In this document: positions 42,601 through 52,912 of the stretch, piece after piece | Layout: each line of letters begins with the position of its first letter | Position numbering within the stretch: position 1 is the first letter of the stretch | NCBI GenBank assembly: GCA_037952775.1 | Contig: JBANAY010000003.1 | Span: 35,588,001 to 35,652,000 of the forward strand | DNA: 64,000 nucleotides | DNA from: Clonostachys chloroleuca | Taxonomy: Eukaryota; Ascomycota; Sordariomycetes; Hypocreales; Bionectriaceae | Reading direction: 5' to 3' | Translations under genes and position numbers: made by a program | Notes under the pieces: generated by a model | What the model was told of the DNA's origin: nothing | Seen by the model: only the letters and a program-made list of their open reading frames with translations | Database searches by the model: none

Positions 42601-44468
42601 TCAACTGATGGTTCGAATGATATAGAAGAGGATGTATGCTTTAGCACCAAGCACGTCAGATATAGTGGCCATCTCGACCTTGTGGTCATTAAATCGAAAC
42701 CACTACCGCGGGAATATATTAGCGAGGTGCCTCAAACTGAACCTGGCATTTTTGGTGTAGCCTTACCTGGTCCCCAACCCGACAGTATGACATGTAATGG
42801 CCGGTGTCAAGTTCTCCAACATGTACGACCACACTCAGTAGGTCATATATGCAGGACCGCTCGAGCTCCTTGCTCTCCTTGCCCTCACGACCACGGGAAT
42901 GATGGGTGTAGGGAAGCATATTGAGCTGTAGAGGGAACTGGACGTGGTCATCAATTTTTGAGGCGGCTCGATCGCGTCCGCCCTGTTTGAACTCAAACCG
43001 CTGTTTACTGCTGGGTTAGCGAGGGGTTATTGAGGATATACAAGCAAGGGTCCTCACCTTGAGTTGAATAGACAAGACGTTGGGCAGGCGCTTAATGCTG
43101 GTCTGTCGCCGTGCCTGCTGGGTTGAGTTGCAGCCATGGCAGCGATATTCGCATTTGTCTGAGTTGAGGTACTCCTCATCTAAACAATCCATGAGATTGA
43201 TTGGCCGTGGGAGTTGACTCTTCTTCTTTCGCTTTTGGTTCATGTTATCCAGGCCTAAGCTCAAGTCCAAGAATGACTGTACGGCATTTGAGGTGCTTAA
43301 GCAGTTCTGGCAGGTAGTGGCTGTTTGCATTTTACCATAGAACGTCTGATGAATAACACAATCACAGTTATGCTCACTACCATCTTCTGGCTTCTTCCCA
43401 TCGCCGTTGCGCTCATGAAGTTCTTCTGCAAGGAACTGGAAGAACTCATGAGCATCTTGCTCCTTTGTGGTCACGAGATTTTCGAATGCCTTTTTCTCGG
43501 AGATCCAAAACGCTGATAGGATACTGGCTGCCGTGAATCCGTTAGTAGTCTCATGGGCATAGAAATCCTGGAACATGTCGTCCATTGCACAGCTAAGGCA
43601 GTTCTGTGTGCTGCAATCATGATGCCCATCGCCCAGGTAGAAATTGCGAAGAAGTGGATTGTGGATAAAGCTCTGCAGCACAACATTTTGGTAGCAAGTC
43701 GCGCCTGCATTATAGATGCCCCGAAGGCCATTTGCCCTACATGAGGCCGTCGTGGTGTTTGTGGTAATTAGCCGTAGGTCATTTTCACTGAATAGATCTT
43801 CGTGCTTTCGTTTTCGTCCTGAAAGTGAGTGTAGGGCCCCAGTTAGCTCATGGCTGCACAACGAAAAGAAAGTAACAACGCCTCGGCTCAGTAACATACC
43901 AGAGAAGGAACCCGTTCCCATCTTTCGTATTCGCAGATCTTCAAAAGTCGGATCCCAGACGAGGTCGTCGCACATTTGGCAGTATAGAGAACCGCTTCGA
44001 GAGTCGACATCTGGAAAGAAAGAATCCTAGTCAGTTCTCGGCTGCAAGAAAAATGAGTCCCATAAAAGGCAAAACACACAGAATCTATGCTGCTTCTTCG
44101 ACCCATGATTCAATCGTTCGCTCTCGTCGAGGGTAGTCGGACACTGGAGGCAGAGAAAATTTGAGGTTATTGAGGTAACGGGACGACCATCCTTGTTCGT
44201 TGTCTGCGCAACGACGGGACTCGTATCGAAGATCCCTCGTAGGATCATTTTGTAGTGAGAGATAGAGCTGTTCATCACTTCTTGGCCCTGTGTTAACAGG
44301 CGCTGCACATGCTCTGAAGTGCAGACCAGTTGGGTCAGCAAACGAAATCGAGCTATCCAAGATGTAGACTGGAATCCGCATACCGCAGCCGTACATGGGC
44401 GTACCCGGGGCTGGCGTTTTGACCTTCATATTCTTAGGTGAAGCCGGAGTAACGGGTCGCGCAGCCAT
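42601..44468 (-). CDS. ubp8: SAGA histone H2B deubiquitinase Ubp8
   Basis: Ubiquitin-specific protease of the SAGA coactivator. The N-terminal ZnF-UBP begins at C28-E-H30 (YGCEHVQRLL), with FLCLQCPTT and SLYCQMCDD supplying further zinc ligands. The USP domain has the Cys box NAGATCYQNVVLQS (Cys185), TKEQDAHEFFQFL, two CxxC pairs (CQNC, CRCHGC-like KCEYRCHGC) and the His box LDTGHYMSYCR (His465), followed by WFRFNDHKV. Exons: 44384-44468, 44080-44313, 43900-44010, 43058-43818, 42767-43000 and 42601-42702; introns of 57-81 nt; 508 residues. The donor at 44079 (GTGTGT) was chosen to keep YVDSRSGSLYC in frame. Confidence 0.93.
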
Positions 44469-46018
44469 GATTGCGGTCTTTGAGGCCGTCTATTAATTAC
44501 GATTCCGGGTATTATTTGTATTGTATAATAGAGACGCCGCTTCTCTTCGGAAAGTATGTACACAAGCGCCTGTCTTGATATGGTATGTCGTGGAAGTAGC
44601 TTGGTGAGTTAAGATTAGAGCCTTGCTGAATGAAGGCGATGGAGGCTGTGAATCGGTTGCTTCTCCGTCTCAGGTCGTGTCGGCGGTCTGGCAATCTTTA
44701 TGCCCGAGTTTAGATGGGATCGTAAAAAGGCAAGAGTACCGTAGACTCTTCTCCGGCCTAAGTAATAAAGTTTGGGCACTTGGCAGGTCTCGTGCGTCGG
44801 ACTGCGATCAATGTGACACTGTTAGTAAATACTGGCACTGGATTGGGTAAGCACCACGGCAATGAAATCTCGACGAACCAAGAACAGCTATTGTCTTTTA
44901 GATATAAATTTTAACTGGTCTGGCGAATTGTATTTGTAAACCAAGCTCTGGCATTGATCATGTTGATCTTGGATCAGCTCACCTTGGGGGGTGGAGGGGG
45001 GTTTAAAGTGCAACACGCAGACAGACAATAGCGCGAATCGGGAAAGGGACAAAAATAATATGAAAGAAACGAAAGAGCTGCAGCGACAATGGAAGTTTGC
45101 AAAATAGCCAAAAGTGAGCTCAAACGGCGGACTCTGTAGAGCAATTGGGCCTGGTGAAGCGAAGGTGAGACTAACGGCTGGTCGGGGAGCAAGTCGCAGG
45201 GAATGATGCGATGACGGTGTTGGTGATGCTCGATTTCGCAGGTCAGTAACACCGTAATTAATCGCCAATAAATTGGTTTGGCCTCCTGGATAAGACGCGA
45301 TAAGGCCCATCCGCCGCCGCTAGAGGCTCTTATCTGACCTTTTGCGCTCCCTAAAAAGCTTATCGTGGCATGCGCAAAGGGTCCGGTTTCAGTAGATGCA
45401 TGTTAGGTAAGCCGAAGAGAAAGTGCACCTGAGGCAGTCAAGCCTCGGAAGTACTTTGATGGGTTCATTCACTGATGAAATTTCCATAGCTATGGTGTTG
45501 ATTTCTGAGTACCTCTAGAGGAATACTCAGGGCAGGTGGACCAGTATCACACTGCGAGTAAAATCTGGCTGGGCACATTTTGGCCTCCTGCATTTCCAGA
45601 AGTTGGTACCATTTGTCCTGTGGCACTCGCTCTGTACCGAATAGTAGTCTTCGTCCCTCCGTTTACGGCTGAAGCCTAGCAGGATGAGGAGTACCATCAT
45701 TCTCCAAAAGCCGAGGCATTGCGACATCGTCTTCTCCTCCCCGTGTGTCGCGGCCTCCAACCGTCATCCTTGATCAACGCTCTTTGATAAATGTTCGAGC
45801 GCAGTTTGGTCCATTGAAGAAAATCACATACATGTTTCACGCAGCTTCTTAATTTCATTCTCCCCACTTTCTGTTGCACCTTCCAATCACCACGACCTGA
45901 TCCTAGCACCTGTATCCTTGAATCATAAGGCCTTTACTTGAAAGTGACCATCTTTGTCGCGGAAGATTCAATCTGATCGGGGAATAGCGGGGTTCACCGT
46001 TTTCAAGACAGCCGAGAG
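44469..46018. other. Intergenic, 1.5 kb, no gene seen
   Basis: Divergent region between Ubp8 and the metallo-beta-lactamase gene. A 140-codon frame at 44888-45310 (minus) is low-complexity and lacks splice or homology support. Confidence 0.4.
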
Positions 46019-46876
46019 ATGATGGCCGCCCAATTAGTCACCTTGCCGGCGATTGAACGTCTCAGCCCCAGAGTCATCCGCATCTTGGGGGGCAATCCGG
46101 GCAAATTTACATTACAAGGTACAAACACCTATCTGATTGGCACTGGTCGCCGTCGCATCCTCATTGACACCGGCGAGGGCCGTCGGGCCTGGCTGGACGA
46201 CCTCAAGGCCACACTCGAGAAAGAGAATGCGATAGTTGAGAGTGCCCTCATTTCTCACTGGCACTATGACCATGTCAACGGGATTGAAGACCTCCGGGGT
46301 CTCTCACCCGGGGTTCGCATCTATAAGAATGAACCGGGCAAAGACCAGTTGGCCATTGAGGATGGCCAAACCTTTGAGACAGAAGGTGCTACCTTGACGG
46401 CTTCGCATACCCCGGGCCACACTACGGACCATATGACGTTCTGGCTGGCCGAGGAAGGGTCCATGTTCACAGCAGACAACGTGCTCGGTCAGGGCACGGC
46501 TGTATTTGAGAATCTGGGAGTATATCTTTCAAGCTTGGACAAGATGCGGAGTATCTTCAAAACCAAGGGGAGAGCATATCCCGGCCATGGACCCGTGCTG
46601 GAGGATGGTCTTTCGAAAATTGTCGAGTATATCGAGCATCGAAAACAGAGAGAGGAACAGGTTGTACGGACTCTCCGGACACGGAAGGATGAGGGAGGCG
46701 TTGCTTGGACTGCGATGGAAATAGTCAAAGTCGTTTACGCTGATGTCAGGGAGGATCTCCACCCCGCCGCCTGCGGAGGAGTAGTTCAGATTTTGGAGAA
46801 GCTTAAGGCGGAAGGAAAGGTGGAACAGGGAGGAGAGAGTCAATGGCAGCTTACAAGCCACTCCCCAAGTCTATAA
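46019..46876 (+). CDS. LACTB2-like metallo-beta-lactamase-fold hydrolase
   Basis: Intronless, 285 residues. The metal-binding motif H80-W-H82-Y-D84-H85 (ISHWHYDHVNG) is followed by H134 (TPGHTTDH), D153 (FTADNVLG) and H190 (YPGHGP), the full di-zinc set of the glyoxalase II/LACTB2 group. A C-terminal winged-helix-like tail (AMEIVKVVYADVREDLHPAA) is also typical of LACTB2, an endoribonuclease-like enzyme. Related fungal proteins act as thioesterases beside polyketide synthases, but no PKS lies in this window. ATGs at 46019 and 46022 are adjacent. The substrate cannot be told from sequence. Confidence 0.88.
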   Translation: MMAAQLVTLPAIERLSPRVIRILGGNPGKFTLQGTNTYLIGTGRRRILIDTGEGRRAWLDDLKATLEKENAIVESALISHWHYDHVNGIEDLRGLSPGVRIYKNEPGKDQLAIEDGQTFETEGATLTASHTPGHTTDHMTFWLAEEGSMFTADNVLGQGTAVFENLGVYLSSLDKMRSIFKTKGRAYPGHGPVLEDGLSKIVEYIEHRKQREEQVVRTLRTRKDEGGVAWTAMEIVKVVYADVREDLHPAACGGVVQILEKLKAEGKVEQGGESQWQLTSHSPSL

Positions 46877-49494
46877 GACCAATGACAGCGGCCAACAGGA
46901 TAGCAAGTTACAGTATATCAAAGGCCAACTTACACGGCCGACAGACATCAGTTAGTTATGTCCCAAGCTGTGAATCGTACGACAGTTTTCTTGGGGCCGG
47001 AAAACTACGGGTGATAGCGGCCTCATGGTGACCGAGTTCCCTACCCATGTCTACTCCTTGCGCAGGTGAGGTTGCTTTCACCTGGATACCCTCCCCTCCC
47101 CTCCGCCCCACCGAGACTCGGCTTCACCTGGCCGTTGCCACAGCTTTCTACTTCTATTATGAAACCCCATGGCCGGCCGGGGTACGCCTTTTACTCGGCT
47201 TAGATGAAACACAAGGCGAGAATATTCTTTACATCAACTGCAAGGATCGGGTGCGTGAGACAGCTATTCCTTCCTGTGTTTAAGTCCGGAACTTTCGGAC
47301 TTTGCCAAGCAGCTAAGTGCGCGAAGGGTCGGCGATGAATACCCAGGCTTTAAATTTTTTTTTTTTTTTTTTTGAAGGGATTCCCACATCTTGAGAGTGC
47401 TCCCGCAACCGCATGTCCGAGTATTTTGGAGCTGGGAGGGGCATGAATTGAGTGGGTCAAAAGCTGCTGTCCTGATTGAGAATCCATGGAGTCATACCGA
47501 TCCCGATCTCTGTGGGGCCTGCGTGTAGCCATGCCTGGAAGCATAACATGAGGTGTGCTAATCTATAGTGTAGGTGATAATAATGGCTATGAAAGCTATT
47601 ATAGCTATGTAAGCAGAGATCGGTTGGCTCAGACATAGTTCTCGCTCAGTGAGCTCAGGTGCTGCAATCACAATCCAGATGCTACAATTCCGGCTCTTCG
47701 GTGGTTGGATCTGCGCCGCTCCGGATTTTACGTAAGTGAGTGATCTGCGGGCCGGGAGGGTGACAGGTCTGCCATCAACAGGGGTCCAACCACACAGTTC
47801 TTCGAGGCGAGGGAACCAAAAGTCGATCAAGAGGATGGGAGTTTGGGAGAACTCGGCCTGGCTGGTCGGTGTGCCTCCATCACAGGCGCCAAGGCCGACC
47901 GCCTTTTACGGCCAAGCTGCCAACACGGCGTATACGTTGGTAGGCGGCGCGCGCAACGGCGAAGGGCAAGATTCAGCTGGGGACCCCGGTATCCCCTCAA
48001 CATCCCTTCCAGGTAGGATTGTCTTGCACCACAGTCATAATGCCAGCGCGGTGCTAGAGCCCTGCCCCAAGCCCTTTGCGTCTGTTTGATCGAGGGTTTC
48101 GGAGGCTTCGGCATCGTGCAATTTAGGTTGTGAAGGCGGCCCCACTGCACAGGCCAGGCGCAAAGCGCATGCACACATACACATGATGGCTCCTTCCTGG
48201 CGCATTCGAGGTATGACGTCCTTGGTAAGCCGCCGCTATCCACCTCTGGTCGTGATTACCTAGACGAGACGGTCGCGCCTGCCTGGGCCGAGCATGGTGC
48301 CGTCGTACTTTTCGCTTTGCGCCTTGCCCATTCGTTCCGCCTTATGAACGGCTGCGAAGAGCAGAATCAGACGATAGAAAGAGACAATCGCACCCCTCCA
48401 TCCCCCGCCCACAGGCAGCCCAACCCCACCCGTTGTTGGAGATCAAGAACAAATCTGATCCGCTGGGGATCCGATGAGTGATCAGATGATGCTGGGCGGG
48501 CTCTGGGCATCACAGAATGTCCGTACGCGCACCGGCTCCCACAGAGTTGAGGAATGTTTGCTTTTCCCCTACGGAGACCCTCGCTAACTCAGTCGCCTCG
48601 CCGGCCGTTGGCGGGGCCTTGGATTGCATCGGGCGCATGTTGGTCGTTGGAACCCAAGCCAAACATTTCCATCCAGGTATCATGATGAGGAAACAGCTGG
48701 ACTCGCCAAGTATCGAGTCCATCATTATTAATGTGAGCTTTGTCACCCCTGGTCATCACTTATTAGCGAATCATTGCCGGACCCTCCGCCAGCTCGTTGG
48801 GATCATGCGGCTGGCCAGGCATCCCCACCTGCTTCGTCCAACTTGACCGCATCTTGCGGTTGTGATCCGGAATCTTCGGAACATCCCCCACCTAACTACT
48901 CTACACTGTGTGACTGTTTTCTGACATGGCCACCACATCATACACCAGAGCCTGCTGCCTTAATCAGCTCATATCATCCTGGCTCCCGCAGCCCCAGTTG
49001 CCATTTAGGTCCGCTCCGGAGAGCGACATGATTTGAGCGAGACAGCCTTAGGGCGATCCCGGCACATAAGTCGCCGTGCAAGTGGTGACGCTCTGGTTAC
49101 CGGGTGCATTTTTTTCCCCATTAGCCTCGAAGAGAACTAATGCAACCCGGCCCTGGCCTGGTATGCGTAATGTATGTCTGCCAAGATGTGTAAGTGTATG
49201 TAAACGTATAAGAGAGGCCGGCTGCCGCCGCCTACAAGGAGCACTTGCGACTCTGCTGTTATGCTGAATGCAACTCCAAACGAGGAAGATATCCAACTGC
49301 CGTGGGCCAGAGCTTGACTGACCTTGGCCCGTGGTGTTTGTCTTTGTTTCCTTTTATAAATCAAGGACACTTCCTCAGAAACCAGTTGTCCTCCACCAAT
49401 CTCTCTGAAAAGTGAGCGGTACTCACTCTGACTGCCCGTCTTACACCTCGGTGACTTTTCATAAAATAGACTCGATAAAAGGCCGAGCGTGCAA
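46877..49494. other. Gene-free stretch, 2.6 kb
   Basis: Frames of up to about 138 codons show no motif. It contains a run of 19 T at 47355-47373. The last part is the upstream region of the YTP1-like gene. Confidence 0.4.
47355..47373 (+). repeat. Poly-T run (T19)
   Basis: Nineteen consecutive T (poly-A on the other strand) in the gene-free stretch. It could be a retroposed poly-A relic or a simple slippage run; no adjacent target-site duplication was obvious. Confidence 0.8.
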
Positions 49495-51502
49495 ATGATG
49501 CGCGCTCCTTTGGTTTCCCGCACAGCCCTGGTGCTGGCTGTAGCGGCAGCGCTCCCTTTGGTTCTGGCGCATGGAGGTGATGGAGGTCACGGCATGCACG
49601 GAAATGGCAGTATGGAAGCGGATATGCCCAAAGATGAATCGCAATATCCCCCAACATACTTTGCTCATCCCGAGCATCGCGGTCTCATCGTGGGCCATAT
49701 TGCTTTAATGACCATTGGCTGGGTCTTTATACTGCCAGTCGGTAAGTCCAGAGAGCTATATTCCTCCTTCACTTTCTTGTGAGAGAAAGATGTATGAAAA
49801 ATGTAGATACATTTCATGCTGACTAGGAGCAGCCGTCATGTTTTCTCTGGTATCATCACGATATACCATTTACACGCAATTTGTATTCTTGGCTACAAAT
49901 GCAGTCGGTGTTCTTCTGAGCACCATCTACAACGCCTCCACGCCTGATCTGTATCCTGGAAATGCACACCATTCGATTGGTTGGATCATTACTTGGGTGG
50001 TTTCCGCCCAGGTTCTCATCGGCCTGGTCGGGCGTATCGCGAGAGTTGTACGAGGCTCGCACCATAGGGCTGATTCTGAAGCTCACAAGCCTACATTCCT
50101 CCCCGTGTCCGAGGAGGACTATCGAGAATTTCGTCATTCCAACGATAGTGGTCAAGGTACTGAACCTGGGACCGAGTCCCTCCGCAGCAACTCTGTGTCA
50201 ACTGTTAACGGAGACCACGACCTCGACAACCTCCATAAGGAGTACGAGGAAGATGCGGACTTAGAGGAAATGCCCTTGACATCGCCAGCTGCTCCCAAGA
50301 CTACAAAGTTTGGGAAGCTGGCAAAGTTGGTGGCTTCAACAAGGATTTGGAAATATTTTGAGTTGGTCTATAAGATTATCGACCGCATTATTCTTCCATT
50401 TGGTTTCATCGCTTTCGCAACTGGAATGATTGCGTACGCCAGATTCTTTGTAAGCCCACCTTTGCTTTAGTTCTCCTTGTTCCTTGCTTTGCGTGAATCC
50501 GAGCTAACTGAAACCCTAGGAGGGACACGGCGTTTATAGCGGTTTGGCTCACTGGATCAAGGGAGGCATCTTCTTCTGGCTTGGCCTATTTACGCTTGGG
50601 CGATGGTCTGGGGCGTTTGCTGAGGTAGGATGGGCGTGGAACATCCGACCCAGGCCGCAGCATCAGAAGTGGCGACCGACCGCAGAGTTCACAGAAAGCT
50701 TTTTCATCTTCTTTTATGGTTCAACAAATATCTTCATGGAGCATCTAGGTGGCGCTGGCGGGGCTTGGAGTGCCCAAGACCTAGAGCATCTTGCTATCAC
50801 TGTTCTGTTCATTGGTGGCGGTCTGGTGAGTTTCAATTCCGTCATTGAGCGATTGAGGCCTCTAGGGGCGAAGTATAACTAATCGTTGGTATTTAGTGTG
50901 GAATGCTTATCGAATCGGCATGGATTCGCAACCTTCTCAACACTTCCATGATTGAAGTTGAGCCTATGCCGCTATCGGACGAGGAGCGGGAACAAAGTTT
51001 CGAGCCTGCCACTTACAAGTTCTCACTAAATCCTATACCGGCATTGGTCATCATGCTTCTTGGGATCATGATGAGCTCCCACCAGCAGCCTTCCATGCTA
51101 TCCAGCATGGTCCACAAGCAATGGGGAGACCTGCTTTTCGGTGCCTCACTCGCTAGAGGTCTTACATATATCCTCATCTATCTGCGCCCCCCAACCTCCA
51201 TCTACCCATCTCGACCCCCAACTGAACTATTGGCGGCGTTTGGCTTGATGGCCGGAGGTATAATTTTCATGGCTAGTGTAAGTTTGATTTTCCTCTGCCG
51301 TGGCTATGATGACTTCATGATGCTAATACCACTATAACAGAGCAGCGATACTGTCGCAGGAATGATACACTACAAGATGGAGGAGATGTTCATGTATACG
51401 GTGACCATGGGTCTCGTTGGAGTCTTAATGGCCTGGGAGATCTTCGTCCTTGCGCTCAAGGGTTGGGCCCAGCGCAAGGAGCGACGCTCGACTTTCCACT
51501 GA
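49495..51502 (+). CDS. YTP1-like multi-span membrane protein
   Basis: About 572 residues. A signal peptide (MMRAPLVSRTALVLAVAAAL) is followed by a His/Gly/Met-rich luminal segment (HGGDGGHGMHGNGSMEADM), then a DUF2427/Ytp1-type membrane domain: HPEHRGLIVGHIALMTIGW, HHSIGWIITWVVSAQVLIGL, AHWIKGGIFFWLGLFTLGR and NIFMEHLGGAGGAWSAQDLEH. An acidic cytosolic loop separates the first spans from the C-terminal Ytp1 part. Exons: 49495-49741, 49827-50449, 50520-50825, 50897-51277 and 51341-51502; introns of 85, 70, 71 and 63 nt. Paired His within spans recall cytochrome b561-like haem or metal-binding proteins; function in fungi is not established. Confidence 0.85.
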
Positions 51503-52148
51503 TCCCTTGATCCCCGAACCCGACCAACACGCACCCGTACAAAAACATGATCTCACAAAGCGACGTTGAGCACCGCTTGAATTCGCTTGGTTTATGGAGA
51601 CGATTTCCTTTTCTTTGCTTTTGAAACGACCTGAACGGCCCTGACACTTTTTGATATTTCGAGATACCCACAACATGCCTTAGACCAATGCCTTCATACC
51701 ACGCCTCCTCTCAAGCAAATAGAAATGAGGAGGGCATGCATAGGGAGTTGTTTATGAACGAGAATAATATTAATAAGAAATGTTGCGATTTTTTGTACGA
51801 AACAGTGTCCGACTCAAAACATATCCTCAGTCTCTCGTGAATGCGTAACTCATATCCATTCTCATCTCAACCATCTTTCAGATCGGAGAATTTTCACATC
51901 CAGTTCAACCGGTTCTCGCTTAGCATGCAACAACCTCCCGCATATTTTCCCTTTCAAGTCGAATATGTCAAGTGGGTAGCGAGGAATTACATATCCACGA
52001 GGAAGCGCCGACGAGAGAGCCGACCCAGGCCGTGATCAAGATTCTCTAAAGAGGCAGGTCTGATGTCTAGGAATCACATCCGAGCAGCCCCTTGAACTGA
52101 AAGAACTCATAGAGAGTCCCCCACACCAGGCGAAGCACCATCCATCGC
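51503..52148. other. Convergent 3' region
   Basis: 3' flanks of the YTP1-like and Rsa3-like genes. Only chance frames. Confidence 0.4.
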
Positions 52149-52382
52149 TCAGGCCTCCTTCTGCTTCACAGCAGCGACGGTTCGTTTTTGCTCGTCGGGC
52201 GAGAACTGCACGGCTCCTTGCTGGAGCGCCCGGACGAGGAACGGTACGGATTCGGCCTTGAAGTCGTCCGCGTTGCGCACTTTGTCCAGGTCCTCGGCCA
52301 GTTCCTGCGTGGTGCGCTGGAGGTAGTACGAGGCGAACTCGGCCTCGGTCGCCTTGTCGGCTTTTTGCTGTTGAGAAGACAT
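52149..52382 (-). CDS. rsa3: Small Rsa3-like (ribosome assembly protein 3 domain) protein
   Basis: 77 residues from the ATG at 52382. After a Gln-rich start (MSSQQQKADKAT) it matches the Rsa3 domain pattern: EFASYYLQRTTQELAEDLDKV, RNADDFKAESVPFLVRALQQG and FSPDEQKRTVAA. Rsa3 acts in nucleolar 60S ribosome assembly with Dbp6. Yeast Rsa3 is longer, with an N-terminal acidic region that is missing here, so either an upstream exon was missed or this lineage has a short form. No upstream in-frame extension with a good acceptor was obvious. The family call comes from the helical motif alone. Confidence 0.65.
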   Translation of the reverse strand: MSSQQQKADKATEAEFASYYLQRTTQELAEDLDKVRNADDFKAESVPFLVRALQQGAVQFSPDEQKRTVAAVKQKEA

Positions 52383-52912
52383 GCTCAAGGTCTGGTGAGA
52401 GTGATGTACCGCTGTATCAATGTATTTTTTGAAAAGAACGATGGGGTTCGGCTTTTGAGCAATGGAGTTACAAGCGCTATATGCAGGTGAATGTCTGGTC
52501 GAGAACCCGGCGGACTAGAAAATCTCATTGACGGTAAGAGCACAGTGCGGATGTCTGATATCTAAACTTCAAACACTGTATTTCAAACTCGGTGCTCTGG
52601 AACCCAGCACGTATACTCATATTTGGGTGTGCAATCTATCGCTTATTAAGGGTTCCAGACCAAGGTGAATTTCCCAGGGGCTCTCAATTACAGAGTAAAG
52701 CAGACCGTGTCTTGCGGAGGCCGTCAAAATCAAGTTGCAGAATGCTCTGTGCTCAACCATCCCACCATGTATGCTCAATGGCTATTCTTCTATGCCCTCC
52801 ATTGACCTAAAAACAAATCTGTGACATGTAAATAATAACAAGAGAGTGTTGGGAACGCCTTCTATTTATAACAATGATCCTTGGTCGTGTCTTCATGAAT
52901 TTCTAACAAAAG
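52383..52912. other. Intergenic, no gene seen
   Basis: Upstream region of the Rsa3-like gene and 3' flank of Rad54. No recognisable element. Confidence 0.4.

Noticed and set aside
44888..45310. 140-codon frame upstream of the metallo-beta-lactamase
   Set aside because: Low complexity, no recognised domain, no matching splice partner.
46019..46876. Metallo-beta-lactamase as a polyketide thioesterase in a biosynthetic cluster
   Set aside because: No polyketide synthase, tailoring enzyme or cluster regulator lies nearby; neighbours are housekeeping genes, so LACTB2-like is the better call.
47355..47373. Poly-T run as the tail of a retroelement
   Set aside because: No reverse-transcriptase or element body and no clear target-site duplication beside it.
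48517..48846. 109-codon frame in the 46.9-49.5 kb gap
   Set aside because: No motif or splice context; similar-length frames occur by chance in GC-balanced DNA.
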